Positions 44,084 to 54,479 of a stretch of DNA of 64,000 nucleotides are shown here, in pieces. Numbering within the stretch: the stretch's first letter is position 1; each line of letters starts with the position of its first letter. The notes below the pieces were generated by a model that did no database searches, had not been told where the DNA came from, and saw only the letters and a program-made list of their open reading frames with translations. The DNA comes from Rheum nobile (lineage: Eukaryota > Streptophyta > Magnoliopsida > Caryophyllales > Polygonaceae), in NCBI GenBank assembly GCA_027886185.1, contig WOAB01000568.1, positions 12,718,501 through 12,782,500 of the forward strand, in the 5' to 3' direction. A program made the position numbers and the translations under genes.

Positions 44084-45976
44084 GGAGGCCAAGTTGGAGG
44101 GTTTTTGGGCACCCAACTCAGATCTCCTCTCTTCTCTCTCGTTTTTCCTTCGTTCACCGGAATCTTCGAGGTGTCGTCAAAGGTTGCAGCGGCCGTAGGG
44201 TGGTGCCTTGGAGGCGCAAGGAGGATAGGAGTGGAAGCCTCATCGTCTCGAGCCCTCTCGCGTCGCCGCCGGTGAGTTCTCTTCCGATCTGTGGTCGCCG
44301 AGTTCATGGTCGCAACCGCGGACATGAACTGTCGCGACCGCGGCAATTACACTCAGGCCGCGACGCGGACGCTGTCCTCGACGCCCACGGACGCCATGTC
44401 CTCGACGTCCGCGACCGCGGAATCCACGCCGCGACCGCGGATCGCCTTGGTAATCGCGATCGTGGCCTTGGACGATCTGGTCTCGGGCTTCTTTCATTCT
44501 TTCAATTTCGTTCGTTCTTTCTTAGATTCGTATCATTTTATTATCGAATCTAACCTAGGGTTTCGTTATGGGTCGTTGTCGTAGGAATCTGTAATCCGAC
44601 TTCTGTTCCCGTTCCGGACCCAGAAACCCGTCGTCGTTCAATCGTTCGTCTAGACTAAGACAAGTGGCGGTTCGCTCTTGCTTATCATTCCATGTTTCCG
44701 TTAATTATCAATTATTTCGAATTGTTAATTAAATTGGGATGAATTGTTGTTTTCGTTTGGGAACAGATTTTTATAAACAATATGATTTAAAATGTGATAT
44801 TATAATAGGTTGTATATATTGCTAGAAACAACGCTATTATATCTGTTATTACCATGATGGTATTGGTGTGGATTTTATGTGTGAACTTATACATTATAGT
44901 TAGAACGAGTATTCGTAGGAACGCTATGTACCTTGCGAGGTCTAGTCGTTTCTTTATAACTGGTATTAGGAGGATTTTTCCCTAATACTCTCTCTGGTCA
45001 TGACTATACCCTTACTCAGGGTAGGTGCACACAGTTGGTGCCGCCATTCGGAATTTATTCCCTCTGATATCTCTCATGATGAGATGATATATCTTAAAAG
45101 CTTATAACGTAAATGTGCGTTTTGGAATTAAATAAGATAAGTAAGATTATGCACATAATTAATATACCCTCGGACGAGGAGTACAACATGGAAACCGCCC
45201 GGACTTCGATTAGAGTAAGTCCTCCTTCCAAATTTGAATTCGCATTGCGCGGTGAGGTTGGTCGTGGACCCAAATGGTCAAGTCTTTTTAAACGCTTGTG
45301 TGAAATTATAACATTCCCAAACATTTGTCATACTTTCCTGTAAGACTCAATCTTTTGGAGTCCTCTCTTCATACGTTTCCCATAAGGCTCATTTCCTTTT
45401 TAGTGCATGTCTAAACTTTAATCATTCCGTGAAAGTTCCGGGTTATATATCGTTCCTTCGGTTGTTATTCGAGGGACAATGATAGTAAACGGTTACGATC
45501 ACTAGAACCATCTGTTTTCACCCTTGCATAGTCTTTCATTAGACTAACAAACCGGGTTTTATTCCTTACATGGTTGGCTGGTGTCATCCGTCCTATACGG
45601 CACATCAGTGGTTGGTTCCCGAAGACTTGAAGTAACCAATTGGAGAAGAGACTTGTAGTTGAAGGTTCAAGTGTTAGTGTTTTAAGATTGTCAAATATTA
45701 TTGTAATATATTCTTATCACTAAGTCGTGTAATTTATAAGTCTTCCGCTAAAATTTCACTCTGTTGTAAAAATACTTCTCTCGTTTGATGAGAGATCTTT
45801 TAATATAAATGATTGAGTTTCATTTAAAAATGTCTTTCGCTGTTTAATCTTTCGTTATTTAACATGTTTAATTAAGATTAATTATTCCGATTAAAGCCTT
45901 GGGTGACATCGGACAGCAACGTCTGAGGTCACTAGCGTGTGGCACTACCGACGTAAGTCGGGGGTGTTACAGCGAG

Positions 45977-46293
45977 AATAAGTCTCTGAGTCTTTGTAGT
46001 TGAGGTCGTGTGCTCAAAGTGGTAGGCGTAGATGTGATTCAAGACTAGGTGGAAAGTCTAGTGTTTGAGTCTGAGTTACACTTGTACACGAACAAGAAAT
46101 CAATTAAGTTAAGTAGACCTCTTTTAAATCCTCTTTAGTGAAAACTAGAAAGTAGTGGTTTTTCTCTAATTTGTTAGTTGGCTATTTGGAGTTTTCCACT
46201 CTAAGTTGTGCATTCAAAGTTTTATCTTTATTGTGTTTATTATGTTTTATATTACATGGGTGTTCCTTTAGAGGTAACACTAACAATTCAACA
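45977..46293 (+). repeat. Right part of a copia 5' LTR, split by the gypsy element
   Basis: Ends ACTAACAATTCAACA and is followed two bases later by TGGTATTAGAGC (46296-46307), a primer site complementary to initiator tRNA-Met. The left part of this LTR should lie before 35982, on the other side of the gypsy insertion. Confidence 0.75.
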
Positions 46294-46339
46294 ATTGGTA
46301 TTAGAGCTTGGTCCCTAGATTGTGTTCGTTAAGATTGCA

Positions 46340-48895
46340 AGAAATATGTCTTCAGCACGACAATCAACAATTTGTTTTGGTAGCAACCTATTTTGAAGCT
46401 TGGGGAATTTTGTTGGTAGGTTGAACAAATTGAATCTCACATATGTTCCCTTGATGGTCAAATCTGTAATATCATCGAGCAAGGTCCTGAGCTAATTCTT
46501 AAAAAAAGTTTTGATCCAAACGTTGATCCCAAGCCTAAGAAAATATCTTAATATGATGATGTTGATTATAAGAAGCTGGAGAAGAATAGCAACGCTAAAT
46601 CTTGCACACATCACTTCAACTTGCTAACCTGAAAAAGGTTTCTTTACTACAAGAGTGCTAAAGAAACTTTGGATGCTCACAAGCATCTCAATGAAGGAAA
46701 TAAAGATGTCAAAATGAACGAAATTCTTGCTCTCCTAAAGGACTATGAGACCGCCTCCCAAGGAAACAGTGAATCTCTTGAAGATTTTTACTCTTGGTTT
46801 TAAGGATTGGTTGGTCAACTTGAGTTCCTGGGGAAAAGCTTCCTGACTGCAAGATAAGTCATCACTTCATGCAAGGATTAAACTCCAAATGGGACGCAAT
46901 TTCTCTTGCGCTCCAATCTCAAAATGATATCAAGGCCCTGATTTTGAACGAACTTGTTGCTCATGTTCAAAGTAATGTTGGTGTTCAACAACACAAGATG
47001 GCTTGAAGATACTAAAAAGGCGCACATCATTGCTCTCAAGGTTGAAAGGGCCTTCGATTTAGCTTAAGATGATGATGAGGATGTTGCTCTCATTACAAGG
47101 GAAAAGAAGAAGATTTAGTCTCGTAACGAAGGGTCCAATCTTTCCTCGAATGGGAATGAAGGCTTGAAAGACAACGTGTGCTATCACTGTAAAAGAAAAT
47201 GCCATTTTGCAAAGAACTGCTTCAAGAAAAAGACTGGTGAACCCCCAACTCGAGAAGGAAATGCAATGGTTGCTACATGGGGTGATTCTAAATCAGATGG
47301 AGAGTGTGAACCCAAATGAAAGAACGTTTGTCTCATGGCAGATGGTTGAGGTAAATGATTATGATATCTTTGCTAAGAATATCAACTGATTGCTCTATTA
47401 TAAAAGCTTGGCAAAGAAAATAATGATCTTAGAACAACTTAAGGAAAAAGATGACATGGTCTCTAACTTAATTGATGACACAAGGTTTGGGCTGAAAAAG
47501 TCACCAAGTTAGAGAACATACCATATTATTCATCAAAGGAGTATAAAACTTGCCAGGAATTAAAAGAGAAAAAAGGTTCTGCTAGAATGGTTTGTCACTA
47601 CCTTAGAATATGAAAATATCCTACTAAAATTGAATCATGCTATGTGGACAAATGATCCAGTGCAACTGAAAGCTAGTGAAGAGAAAAAGAAGAAGGCTTG
47701 GATTGATGAGTATGGTGCATCTAAGATTGAGATGGAAAAGGAAAACTTTTCCAAGAAGTGTGTGCCACATACTCGTCTTGGCTATGTTGGTGAAAATTAT
47801 GTCAAGTGTATTCCTCTAAGCATAAGGAAAACTTCTAGTCAAAGATTGTTGTGATAGTTCCTCTAAAGGGAACAGACAAATCTTTCCCGAAATAAGAAGG
47901 AACAATTCCACGAAAGGGAACAAACCTTGGACACTAGACAAAATGCTTACTCAATATGGCTGAAACAAGTATAGAATCCCAAATCGACAGAAATTGAATT
48001 TCAATTGAGGATTGTCAACTAACCCATTTGGTCAGGTAGAGTAAGTACGTGAACTTGAAGTGTCATGAAGTATGTTGGCATTGCGGTAAAGTTGGCCACT
48101 ATAGACATGATTGTTACAGAAGGCAAACTGAGGAAAGGCACATACCACTCGAATGAATAAAGTTAGGACTAATGTTAAAGTCAAATATATTGCTCCTAAA
48201 CCCAGTAAGCCTAATCTTATCTAGGTTTGTAAAAATTGATCTCTTATATTTAGGATGAAGTGAGGAACAGTTCTTGGTACATAGATAATGCATCACATGA
48301 CAAGGAACAAAAGATGGTTCATCTCACTTCGTTGACAATCTAAAGGTTCTATAACCTTTGGAAATAAGAGTAAGAGAGAAGTTTTTGGCTTGGGTAAGGT
48401 AAGTCTCACTAAACGCATAGAAGTTGACAATGTGAATCTTGTCGACAATCTTAAGTTTGATTTTTTAAGTATGGCACAACTTTGCCAGAATAGAAAGAAT
48501 ATGGTTGTCTTTACTAGTGATTATTGTCAAGTTGAGAGTAAACGTACATGGAAGATCCTACTAAAGGGAGTCTGTGAGAACAATGTCTACAAAGTGGTTC
48601 CATTTTCATCCCTGAGGAGAAATTGTGTATGTCGTTGATTACAGACGATTCTAATCTTTGGCATTGACGTTTTGGACATGCTAGTCTCTAATTGCTCTCC
48701 AGACTTCAATGATAAGAGCTGGTAGTTGGACTACGTAAGGTGAAAATGCCAAAAGATGAGGTTTGTGAGGCGTGCGTGAAAAGAAAACATGTAACACCAT
48801 CCTTCAAATCCAAGAAGGAGGTAAGAACTTCTCGTCCCTTGGAATTAATCCATAGGGATCTTTGTGGGCCTATTCCAACATTAGCGGAAGAAACA
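46340..48895 (+). pseudogene. Ty1/copia gag and early pol, truncated
   Basis: The frame opens near 46345 (MSSARQSTICFG) and continues through a gag with many stops (LEDFYSWF at about 46780). A zinc knuckle CYHCKRKCHFAKNC lies at 47179-47220 and a second, CWHCGKVGHYRHDC, at about 48073-48114. A protease-like start (RHMT-type HHMTRNKRWF, about 48291) follows, then LVDNLKFDFLSMAQLC (48438-48485) and a pre-integrase zinc region with CEACVKRKHVTP (48766-48801). The integrase start LELIHRDLCGPIP (48838-48876) is the last recognisable part. RT and RNase H are missing. Two knuckles are unusual for copia gag and may reflect a duplication or mixed origin. Not functional. Confidence 0.8.
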
Positions 48896-50335
48896 TGGGA
48901 AAAAAACATAATCAAACCATCAATGTATGTGCTAAAGCCGCTAATCTTGTCATTTTCCTTCTTAATTTCCCCGTCCAACCTACTCTATTTGTTACAAATT
49001 GGGGAAAGTTCTATCGAGCAATCCAAAAAACCTTAGACTCTTGATGGAATATCATACAAAAACACGACCTCATCTATCATCACTCTATCAATCGTGTTCT
49101 TCATTCCACTGAACTTCCTCGTTCTCCCGCTAATCGACTCCGTCCTTCCATTTCACTAGATGAATCCTGGATGCCAACAAAGACAACAAAGCGCAAGAGA
49201 GATCAAGAAAAAACCAATCGGTGGCTAAGATATCATCCTATATTTAGGCTTGTGGCCTCTCAGATTGAGGTGGTCGGGTTAGGTCGAGTAGGTGTAGAGA
49301 TCCTCCTCTCTTTACTCTAATGGGTTGAAGACTTGAAGAAGATGAGCCACTTGAGGAAAAAGAGGTAAAATGGGAGGATTTTGTTTTAGCTAGTTTATTT
49401 TAATTATTGAAAACTCGGTTAACATTAAGTAAACCAACCTGTTTTTGATGAACCCAAAATCCTATTGAAATAAAGGTTTAGACGTTCTCTAGGTCTCACT
49501 TAATTTACCAATTTATTCCTGGAGTTTTTTAAAATACGTATTTGTCTTTTAGAGGTCACTTAAAATACTCATTTGTCTTTTTTGTCATAGATATAAATAA
49601 CAACAAATAACATGAATCTGGTTGTTCAATGAATTTTGGGCCTTTACCCATTGGACTAAATGTGATAGTAAATAATGGGCCTGATGATTTTTTGGTTATT
49701 TGTAATCTTATATCTTGCGTTTAGGGCGTTGGATGAGAGTGAAGGAGAGAGAATGTTGAAACAGTTTTGGTAAACGGTAACATGAAAACGCTCCCAAACT
49801 AATGGAAACCCCTAAAAATTGTCTCCTCTCCGCCACCGCACCTCCACCACTACCATGGCCTATCCACCGCTAAAGCCGCCCTCTCCACCGCTGGAACCAT
49901 TGCCTTCCTACCTCCTCATCATGAAATCTCCCTTCTCGAGCCAGATCTACCCTTCTATTCTAAACCTAAAACCAATTCCCCAAACAGAACCATTGCACTA
50001 TTGTTCCATTTATCTGCAAATTTAGTTTTGCATTGTTGTTCCATCATGTAATGCGTAATACAAGGTTGTGACGTTATATATCGATCGATCGATTGAAAGG
50101 TTTTTGTATGCTTGTATTTGAGTATTATATATGTGTACAAAATTAAGAGAAACTTTTTGTCGTAGTTATATGTATAAATTTCGTACGTAGTTAGTTTGAA
50201 ATCTTAGTAATGCATAATTGTTCGTTAAAGATTATAGTGAATGTAATATTCGTTAAAGATTATAATGAATCTAATATTTGTATAATTATAATTGTTCACG
50301 GTTCTTTTGGATGAAATGCTTGAAAATGGATGCAG
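48896..50335. other. No recognisable gene
   Basis: Homology to copia stops at about 48895. Beyond it are C/T-rich stretches (49060-49190) and a proline/serine-rich open stretch (49820-50025) preceded by a CT-rich leader; neither resembles a known protein. AT content rises toward the minisatellite. Confidence 0.4.
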
Positions 50336-51314
50336 TGTAGATATTTCTTAATTATATACTATGGTTATATCATATAGTTATATACTATTGTTATATCGTA
50401 TAGTTATATACTATAATTATATATTTTGGTTCTAACGTATAGTTATATACTATAGCTATATATTATTGTTATACCGTATAGTTATATACTATGGTTATAT
50501 CGTATAGTTATATATTATTGTTATATTGTATAGTTATATATTATTATTATATCATATAGTTATATACTATTGTTATATCATTCATTTATATACTATAGCT
50601 ATATACTATGGTTATATCTTATAGTTATACTATAATTATATATTATGGTTCTATCATATAGTTATATATTATTGTTATATTATTTAGTTATATACTATAG
50701 TTATATACTATGGTTATATCGTATAGTTATATACTAAAATTATATATTATGGTTCTAACGTATAGTTATATACTATTTTTATATCGTATAGTTATATACT
50801 ATTGTTATATCGTATAGTTATATACTATGGTTATATCGTATAGTTATATACTATTGTTATATTTTTTAGTTATATACTACAACTATATACTATGGTTATA
50901 TCGTATAGTTATATACTATAATTATATTTTATGGTTCTAACGTATAGTTATATACTATTTTTATATCGTATAGCTATATACTATGGTTATATCGTATAAT
51001 TATATACTATTGTTATATCGTATAGTTATATACTATAGTTATATCTTATGGTTATATCATATTGTTATATACTATAGTTATATACTATAGTTATATACCT
51101 TGGTTATATCGTATAGTTATATACTAAAATTATATATTATGGTTCTAACGTATAGTTATATACTATTTTTATATCGTATAGTTATATACTATTGTTATAT
51201 TGTATAGTTATATACTATGGTTATATCGTATAGTTATATACTATTGTTATATTTTTTTAGTTATATACTATAGCTATATACTATGGTTATATCGTAAAGT
51301 TATATACTATAATT
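50336..51314. repeat. AT-rich minisatellite, 26-bp unit, roughly 38 copies
   Basis: Basic unit TCGTATAGTTATATACTATGG plus TTATA (26 bp), with variants ending ATTG, AATT or AGCT and some units expanded by partial copies (TTATATACTATAG). A larger block recurs: the run with TTCTAACGTATAGTTATATAC appears at about 50431, 50753, 50934 and 51144, pointing to higher-order duplication. ORFs inside are artefacts. Confidence 0.93.
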
Positions 51315-53765
51315 TGGGTTCTGCTCAACTCGATATGGAAAAAGCGTATGATAGGATTGAGTGGAGCTTTATTACAGAAACTCTCAAAAAAATTGGGTTC
51401 TTCTCAACTTTTATTAACTGGATTCAAGAATGTATATCTTCGGTATCATTCTCGGTACTGGTTAACGATGGCCCAACAGATATTTTCATACCAAGTAGAG
51501 GACTTAGACAAGATGATCCCCTCTCACCATTTCTCTTCATTCTTGGAGAAGAAATTCTAGCACGAAAACTACAACTTGCAACAGATAGAATAAGAAAACC
51601 AATTGGATTCCATATATGTCGAAATACTCCGCGAATCCCGTTTCTTGCATTCGCGGATGACTTTATGATCTTCTCGCCTGCAAGCCAGACTCATTGTCGT
51701 GAGATCAAGGAAATATTTGACAATTATTGTCTTATCTCAAGACAAAAGGTTAACTTTGACAAATCTTCGTTTCAAGTTATGAAAAAAGTACCAAACACAC
51801 ATAAAACTCAAATACAAAGCATCCTTACCATTACCAATGTCACTTCCCTCGATAAGTATCTGGGTTATCCTATAATTAATGACAAAACTAATGCTAATAC
51901 TTTTCAGGAAATCATTACTAATTCGAAATCACAATTATCCAAATGGAAAGCCAACTCTATTTCGCAAGCAGGAAGAGCGACTTTAATCCAATCAAACTTA
52001 GCTCAGCAAAACCAAACTTTATAATGTAAAGTTTTATGCTACCAACAACAACTCACAATGAACTAGATAAGATCAACATAAATTTCTTCTGGAACAAAGG
52101 GGATAATCATAAACCCTTGATTGGATGGGACAAAATTTGCAAACCAAAAACACAAGGCAGTTTAGGCATTCGAAAAAGCAAAGATGTCAACCATGCGCTT
52201 CAATATAAATTGATCTGGAAAATTATGGCTGAGCCATATAACTACTGGGTTAGAACAATTAATGTCAAATACCTAAAAGAGCAACATATAATGAACTACG
52301 AGAAGGAGGGAAGTGTTTCTTGGCAATGGGGGAACCTTATGAACCTCCGAGATGATTTATGTCGAGGAATCATCTGGCAAGTTGGAAATGGCAAAACAAT
52401 CTGCTTTTGGAAAGACAAATGGATCCTCCAAGAGCCACTCTCAAAAATAAAAAATTGTAATCCAGAAACTAATCTCAATGAAAATGTGTCAAATTATATT
52501 ATTACTGATAAAACATGGAATCTCGACAAATTAAATGAGGTTTTACCACCGGAGATTGTGCAAAACATTTAAGGTATTCCCATCCCTCTCGGGAATATCT
52601 CGGATAGACTTTACTGGAAAACTAGTCGCAATGGCTGGTTTACAACAAAATCAGCCATGGAACTTATCAACAAACAGAAAAACTATACTTCGTATGATTC
52701 TAGCTGGATTTGGAATCTTGATTGCTATCCGAAAGTCATAAACTTCATATGGAAAATTACCAAAAATGGGTTACCAACAAAAGAACGATTATTGGCTAAA
52801 AGAATCCCAACCCCCGCATGATGTGTTAATTGCAATTGACAAAGTGAAAACGCAATCCACTTGCTCCTTTAGTGCCCTCTCACTATGAGTACCATTGATA
52901 AAATTGACCATGAAATCACTAACATTATCACCAATATTAATTGCACCAATAGAAACATTATTGAACTCATTGATGAAATAAGGAATAAATTGAGCAAACA
53001 AAAATTTACAACTCTCGCAACCACTTGGTGGAGAGTTTGGTTCCTTAGAAATACAAAAACCTTTTCTTCAGACAATAATAGGAATAACCCTATTAAGGAC
53101 ATTGTTGTCTACACAAAACATATGATTTCTGCATGGAATAAAACTAAATTCTTTGATCCAAACGTCCTAAACAACACAACGGGGAATGAACGAAAGGGTG
53201 TTTCGGGAAGGAATAAAACTAAAGCCAGGATGGCATGGACAAAACCTAGTAGAAACGTTACCAAGATCAATGTGGATGGATCAACTAAACTTAACGGAGA
53301 CTCAATATTTGGAATAATCATGAGAAATGATAAAGGAGAAAATATCTGCATCCATGCGGACAAATGCGGTAAATCAACGGCGTTGAGAAGTGAAACATTG
53401 GCCTTCAGGAATGCGTTACATAAAGCAAAAGAACTAAAACTGGAACACATTGAAATTGAATTCGACAATCTTACTATTGTCAATGTTCTTAAAGGTATCT
53501 GGACTTGTCCATGGGATATTGAAATTCTAATTTCGAATATCCTATTACTGTTAAAATCATTTTCGACAGCCCAGATTCGTCATGTCTTTCGTGAAACTAA
53601 TTCAGTGACTGACCATATTGCTAAACTGAGCCACGACTCTTCACTCTCAGACATCATCAAGAATCATAAACTTAGTTTTCTTATTCTCTTGGATGACTTG
53701 GGTTGGGTAGAGTTTTAAATTTCTTTTGAAATTCTCTCAAGATCATCAAAAAAAAAAAAAAAAAA
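51315..53765 (+). mobile_element. 5'-truncated LINE
   Basis: Begins abruptly within the RT domain directly after the minisatellite and ends in an 18-base A tract (53748-53765), the normal outcome of incomplete target-primed reverse transcription. No target duplication could be matched because the left flank is simple repeat. Confidence 0.88.
51316..53718 (+). pseudogene. LINE ORF2 fragment: RT, zf-RVT, RNase H
   Basis: RT motifs in order: LDMEKAYDRIEWSF (51332-51373), IPSRGLRQDDPLSPF (51489-51533; usually GDPLSP), FADDFMIF (51652-51675, the catalytic box) and LDKYLGYPI. A shift near 52024 leads to ELDKININFFWNKG, then WIWNLDCYPKVINFIWK (zf-RVT). Stops at 52570, 52818, 52836 and 52869 interrupt the linker. 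From 52885 the frame is open through a plant-type RNase H: INVDGSTKLNGD, SETLAFRNAL, IEFDNLTIVN, TDHIAKLSH. It is less decayed than the LINE at 29.8-35 kb. Confidence 0.88.
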
Positions 53766-53795
53766 GCGGAGGAGAGAGAGCAGAGCATGAAGCCA

Positions 53796-54475
53796 TGAAC
53801 TCGTCTTCTTCAAAATATCCATTTTACATTAAGTTACTGAAAAAGAATCCCAATTTTTGCCAATGTCAAACGACATACGCGATTGATCATTTTGAGGTAG
53901 AGAGTGGCGCCGGTGAGGAAGAAAACGACGTCGCTATGTGCAGCGTAGAGACTAAGGAGGATCGGTGCCTGTCAAATCGCCACGATCGATGGGGTTTCGG
54001 TGGAGATATTCCGAGAATCGCTCGATCGAGAGACGAAGGAGAAGTTTCCAGCCAAAAATTTCAAAGTGTGATAATGAGGACCAATGAAATCATGGAGGAG
54101 CTTCTCAAGCGATTTATTCCATCAGCAAGTTCAGGAACGAGGCCCGTGAGTATTTGGCCGTGAGGAATTAGAGATTGAAATTGAGGATTCCGGAAACAAA
54201 AGCTACAATCGAGCAGCTTGGAGATGAGGTTTCGAATAAATTAAAGCTGGCGTCATTGAGGATTTTTAGAGAAGTTTGTGCAGGAGAAAGATGAGAAATT
54301 GTCAGACATTGTGAGTGAATTGTCTGAGAGTGAAGCGTTAAGGTTGAAGAAATTGGTTGAAAGGTATGACGATAAGTTGAGGAGCTTAAAAGTAAGATGG
54401 GGTTTCAAAGGCCTTTTCTTTTTCCTTGTGGATCGTGATCAGGCTGATGCTTTTGAAAGCATTGTTATTTGCTAA
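53796..54475 (+). pseudogene. Frameshifted gene with a coiled-coil region, unknown family
   Basis: A candidate ATG at 53796 (MNSSSSKYPFYIKLLKKN) opens a frame to about 54110 (IMEELLKRF). Reading then continues in another frame (ISKFRNEAREYLAVRN, about 54121-54168), past a TAG (LKLRIPETKATIEQLGDEV), and again shifts near 54270 into QEKDEKLSDIVSELSESEAL and KKLVERYDDKLRSLK (to 54390). The middle and end are strongly helical and charged, like a coiled coil. The parts join into one plausible protein with two frameshifts and one stop. Not transposon-like; I do not recognise the family. Confidence 0.45.
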
Positions 54476-54479
54476 GGAG

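Larger units (their letters stand above)
35987..45971 (+). mobile_element. 9,985-bp Ty3/gypsy element with both LTRs, TSD GCGAG
   Basis: GCGAG lies at 35982-35986 and 45972-45976. The LTRs are 35987-38600 and 43225-45971. LTR termini (TGTAAT.. and ..GGGGGTGTTACA) and the tRNA-iMet-type primer site fit Tekay-like chromoviruses. The internal region has only a shortened gag with zinc knuckles. No protease, RT or integrase motif was found, so it is non-autonomous, of the TR-GAG/LARD kind. I counted 15 mismatches over the last about 560 bp of the two LTRs (2.7%, 11 of them transitions), so the insertion is fairly recent. It sits inside an older copia LTR. Confidence 0.93.
43225..45971 (+). repeat. 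3' LTR (2,747 bp), composite
   Basis: Same structure as the 5' LTR, inner start at 43522. It is 133 bp longer, mainly because of five extra 20-bp hairpin units and about two additional CGCGACCGCG insertions (near 43946-43974 and 44410-44440). It ends GGGGGTGTTACA. Confidence 0.93.

Noticed and set aside
43592..44553. Several overlapping ORFs up to 207 codons on both strands in the 3' LTR
   Set aside because: They arise from the 20-bp hairpin repeats and GC-rich LTR sequence; the repeated peptides have no family and the 5' LTR copy is shorter.
51200..51330. Start of the LINE ORF within the minisatellite
   Set aside because: The open frame extends by chance into the TA-rich repeat; LINE homology begins only at about 51316.
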